This document shows positions 7,852 through 9,013 of a stretch of DNA of 9,013 bases, in pieces (position 1 is the first letter of the stretch; each line of letters starts with the position of its first letter). A model generated the notes under the pieces. It ran no database searches. It had not been told where the DNA came from and saw nothing but the letters and a program-made list of their open reading frames with translations. Made by a program: the position numbers and the translations under genes. Origin of the DNA: Pseudomonadota bacterium (GTDB taxonomy: Bacteria > Pseudomonadota > Alphaproteobacteria > UBA9655); assembly GCA_021809225.1 (NCBI GenBank), contig JAKBAL010000056.1, positions 1-9,013 of the forward strand, read 5' to 3'.

Positions 7852-8187
7852 GGCAGAGAAGTGTATTGAATATAAAAAACACTCATTACAAAAATTGATC
7901 TAAAATAACTAAACATTACATACAAATTCCTTAAATATATTTCTTATTTATTTAGTTATTTTTTTGAAGGAATTCAAGTGCGCATCTAAAGAAATTGAAG
8001 CATATTTATTCAACATTAGATCCTATTATCAAGTTTTTGATTGCGCCTCCCTCAACATTTTATTTTCTATATTTATTTTCAATAAATCATCATTTATTAA
8101 TATATCGTTAGCTATTTTTTACTACAATAATAATTAATTGATTCATTTTTTAAATAAACAATTTTTCTTCTCTCAAGGAGAATAACA
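7852..8187. other. AT-rich divergent intergenic region without a gene
   Basis: This 336-base stretch separates the minus-strand pair from the plus-strand 55-aa gene. I find no reading frame with a ribosome site beyond a GTG-started triplet at 7978. It holds repeat copy 2 (8011-8049) and three dyads: AATTCCTT/AAGGAATT (7925-7932 and 7967-7974), TTGAA-GGAA-TTCAA (7964-7977) and AATAAAT-CATC-ATTTATT (8081-8098). Given the AT content some of these may be chance. Promoters for both flanking genes should be here, but no hexamer pair stands out. Confidence 0.6.
8011..8049 (+). repeat. Degenerate direct repeat, copy 2
   Basis: This 39-base stretch is similar to 7279-7315. It keeps a better hairpin, ATCAA-GTTT-TTGAT, inside the shared core. 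Between the copies lie the two coupled small genes. No target-site duplication or transposase is visible, so it may be an old duplication or a small dispersed repeat. Confidence 0.45.
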
Positions 8188-8355
8188 ATGAAAAAATTAT
8201 TAGGGACAACGATTCTTTTAGCAATAATAGCCTTTTTGAATATGGAACAATCAGCTAATGCAGCTTTTTTTTGGAACTCAAGACGAGTACACCAAGAACA
8301 CCCCTGCCAGAGTAACCAGCCCTGTCCTCAGCAACACTATATGCGTTGGGATTAA
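8188..8355 (+). CDS. Small exported Cys/His peptide (55 aa), unknown function
   Basis: A textbook ribosome site AAGGAG (8175-8180) sits seven bases before the ATG. The peptide opens MKKLLGTTILLAIIAFL, a Sec signal peptide, with a likely cut after SANA (residue 25) or SANAA. The mature part of about 30 residues is rich in polar and aromatic residues and contains HPCQSNQPCPQQH: two Cys six apart flanked by His, which could form a disulfide or bind a metal. The C terminus is HYMRWD. No known family is recognised. It converges on the DUF2282 gene, with 15 bases between the stop codons. The combination of strong ribosome site and signal peptide makes it a real gene in spite of its length. Confidence 0.72.
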   Translation: MKKLLGTTILLAIIAFLNMEQSANAAFFWNSRRVHQEHPCQSNQPCPQQHYMRWD

Positions 8356-8370
8356 AGAGATAGGCTATGG

Positions 8371-8637
8371 CTATTTATCGACGACGGTTCCTCCTGTAAT
8401 CTTTCCACAAACTCCTTGTGGTAAGTAAATCCATGCATTAGGATCTCCAGCTTTATTAGCACCCGCACAGGAATTTGGCCCACCTGCACAATCCGCCATA
8501 CCAGCTTTAATCAAACTTTTTCCTTCAGAGGTGTTAATCTTACATTTTTCCATTTCAGAATCAGCCGCTTGACAAGTACTTGCTAGCGCAAGAGCAAAAG
8601 ACGAAATCAGTGTCGTCGCTAAAGATGTTTTAAGCAT
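8371..8637 (-). CDS. bufA: DUF2282 bufferin-like precursor peptide (BufA family), exported
   Basis: The 88-residue product has a Sec signal peptide (MLKTSLATTLISSFALALAS, cut after TCQA, residue 24) and the DUF2282 core with four Cys in the expected order: EKCK (32), ADCAGG (50), NSCAG (57) and GVCGKITGG (77). DUF2282 proteins include the bufferins, RiPP precursors whose cysteines are changed by an MNIO (DUF692) enzyme with a partner protein, giving copper-binding periplasmic peptides. A GTG six codons upstream extends the frame, but GAAGGAG lies between it and the ATG at 8637, five bases before that ATG, so I take the ATG. No bufB or bufC follows: the downstream gene is convergent and 15 bases away. 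Promoter boxes and a dyad lie just upstream. The modification enzymes would have to be encoded elsewhere. Family assignment is solid; modification and copper role are inferred. Confidence 0.85.
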   Translation of the reverse strand: MLKTSLATTLISSFALALASTCQAADSEMEKCKINTSEGKSLIKAGMADCAGGPNSCAGANKAGDPNAWIYLPQGVCGKITGGTVVDK

Positions 8638-8667
8638 TGGAACTCCTTCTCCCACATATTTTTTTAC

Positions 8668-8696
8668 ATTTTAAATGAAATTAGCTTCATTTTCAA
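8668..8696 (-). promoter_or_regulatory. Sigma-70-type promoter of the DUF2282 gene
   Basis: On the minus strand, TTGAAA (8691-8696), a 17-base spacer and TAAAAT (8668-8673) each match the consensus at five of six positions. Transcription would begin near 8661, leaving a leader of about 24 bases with the GAAGGAG ribosome site. Confidence 0.65.
8673..8692. promoter_or_regulatory. Candidate operator AAATGAA-N6-TTCATTT within the DUF2282 promoter
   Basis: A perfect seven-base inverted repeat with a six-base centre spans the whole spacer and touches both promoter boxes. A dimeric repressor or a MerR-type activator could act there. The 17-base spacer is not the long 19-20 bases usual for MerR promoters, which favours a repressor. 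No regulator gene is in view. Confidence 0.45.
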
Positions 8697-8908
8697 TTGA
8701 GTTAAAAATGTTATATAAAATCACAGCCACAATTAAAAGAATTCTCTGATAAGATTGAATAATTTAAGTTCACATATTCAAGTCAACTGTTACTCAGGAT
8801 AAATAAAATCCAAAAAAAGAAAAGAACTTCCACCGATTTAACATCAAAGTCTTGAGAACACAAGCTTAGGTTTTGAAAAAAAAGGAAAAAAAATCTAGCT
8901 CCTGCGTA

Positions 8909-9013
8909 TTAGAAAACGTAACCAAACTTTAACCAAAGTTGTTCAAAAAGAGTTAAGTGTGTATTCCCCCTGTATATTTGTAACAAACGCGATGCCTCTT
9001 TTGCTCCAATTGA
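8909..9013 (-). CDS. C-terminal end of an unrecognised gene, cut by the window edge
   Basis: The minus strand is open from the right edge for 34 codons to TAA at 8909. The encoded end has the look of real protein (IGAKEASRLLQIYRGN, then TLFEQLWLKFGYVF) with mixed charged and aromatic residues. A T8 tract follows about 15 bases after the stop, preceded by a weak TCTA/TAGA stem, and could be a terminator. I do not recognise the family. An open run of this length can occur by chance, so the call is tentative. Confidence 0.45.
   Translation of the reverse strand, partial: SIGAKEASRLLQIYRGNTHLTLFEQLWLKFGYVF

Noticed and set aside
7978..7989. GTG-CGC-ATC-TAA after GAAGGA as a leader peptide
   Set aside because: Three codons after a chance ribosome-like site, with no attenuator structure linked to it.
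7852..8187. CRISPR array or origin in the AT-rich gap
   Set aside because: No regularly spaced repeats and no DnaA-box clusters were seen; the dyads are short and of different sequence.

Overview
The window is an AT-rich bacterial segment from a Gram-negative proteobacterium. Signs of this are the type VI secretion genes, a Sec-exported outer-membrane beta-barrel and a DUF2282 (bufferin-type) peptide. The style (AT-rich, sparse genes, ATGA-coupled starts, many small unknown proteins, a broken transporter) suggests a host-associated lineage. My best guess is an alphaproteobacterial endosymbiont of the Holosporales/Paracaedibacter kind, with a Legionella/Coxiella-like gammaproteobacterium as the alternative. 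tRNA-His keeps G-1:C73, which argues against the alphaproteobacterial orders that have lost G-1. This placement is inference.

Left third (1-4699, plus strand): the end of a T6SS operon. It holds a 5'-truncated tssM/icmF with an unusual serine-rich insertion near its C terminus, then tssA, which starts inside the tssM stop codon (ATGA). TssM anchors the inner-membrane complex and TssA caps or primes the baseplate and sheath, so they belong to one machine whose other genes lie to the left.

Middle (4700-7150): a minus-strand outer-membrane protein of the phenol-degradation MetA-like/transporter type, convergent with tssA and followed by an intrinsic terminator. Divergent from it is a 12-TM MFS transporter interrupted by an in-frame TGA before its last two helices, so probably a recent pseudogene. 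A minus-strand tRNA-His(GTG) with encoded CCA follows.

Right third (7151-9013): an accessory region of small genes. Two coupled minus-strand genes of unknown function (81 and 73 aa) lie between two similar 37-39 bp direct repeats. A 55-aa exported Cys/His peptide on the plus strand converges on a DUF2282 bufferin-like precursor with its own promoter and a dyad between the -35 and -10 boxes. No modification enzymes (MNIO/DUF692, BufC) are in the window. A 34-codon C-terminal end of an unrecognised minus-strand gene runs off the right edge.

The strongest candidate for something under-described is the pair of tiny exported peptides (55-aa Cys/His peptide and orphan bufferin precursor) at 8188-8637.
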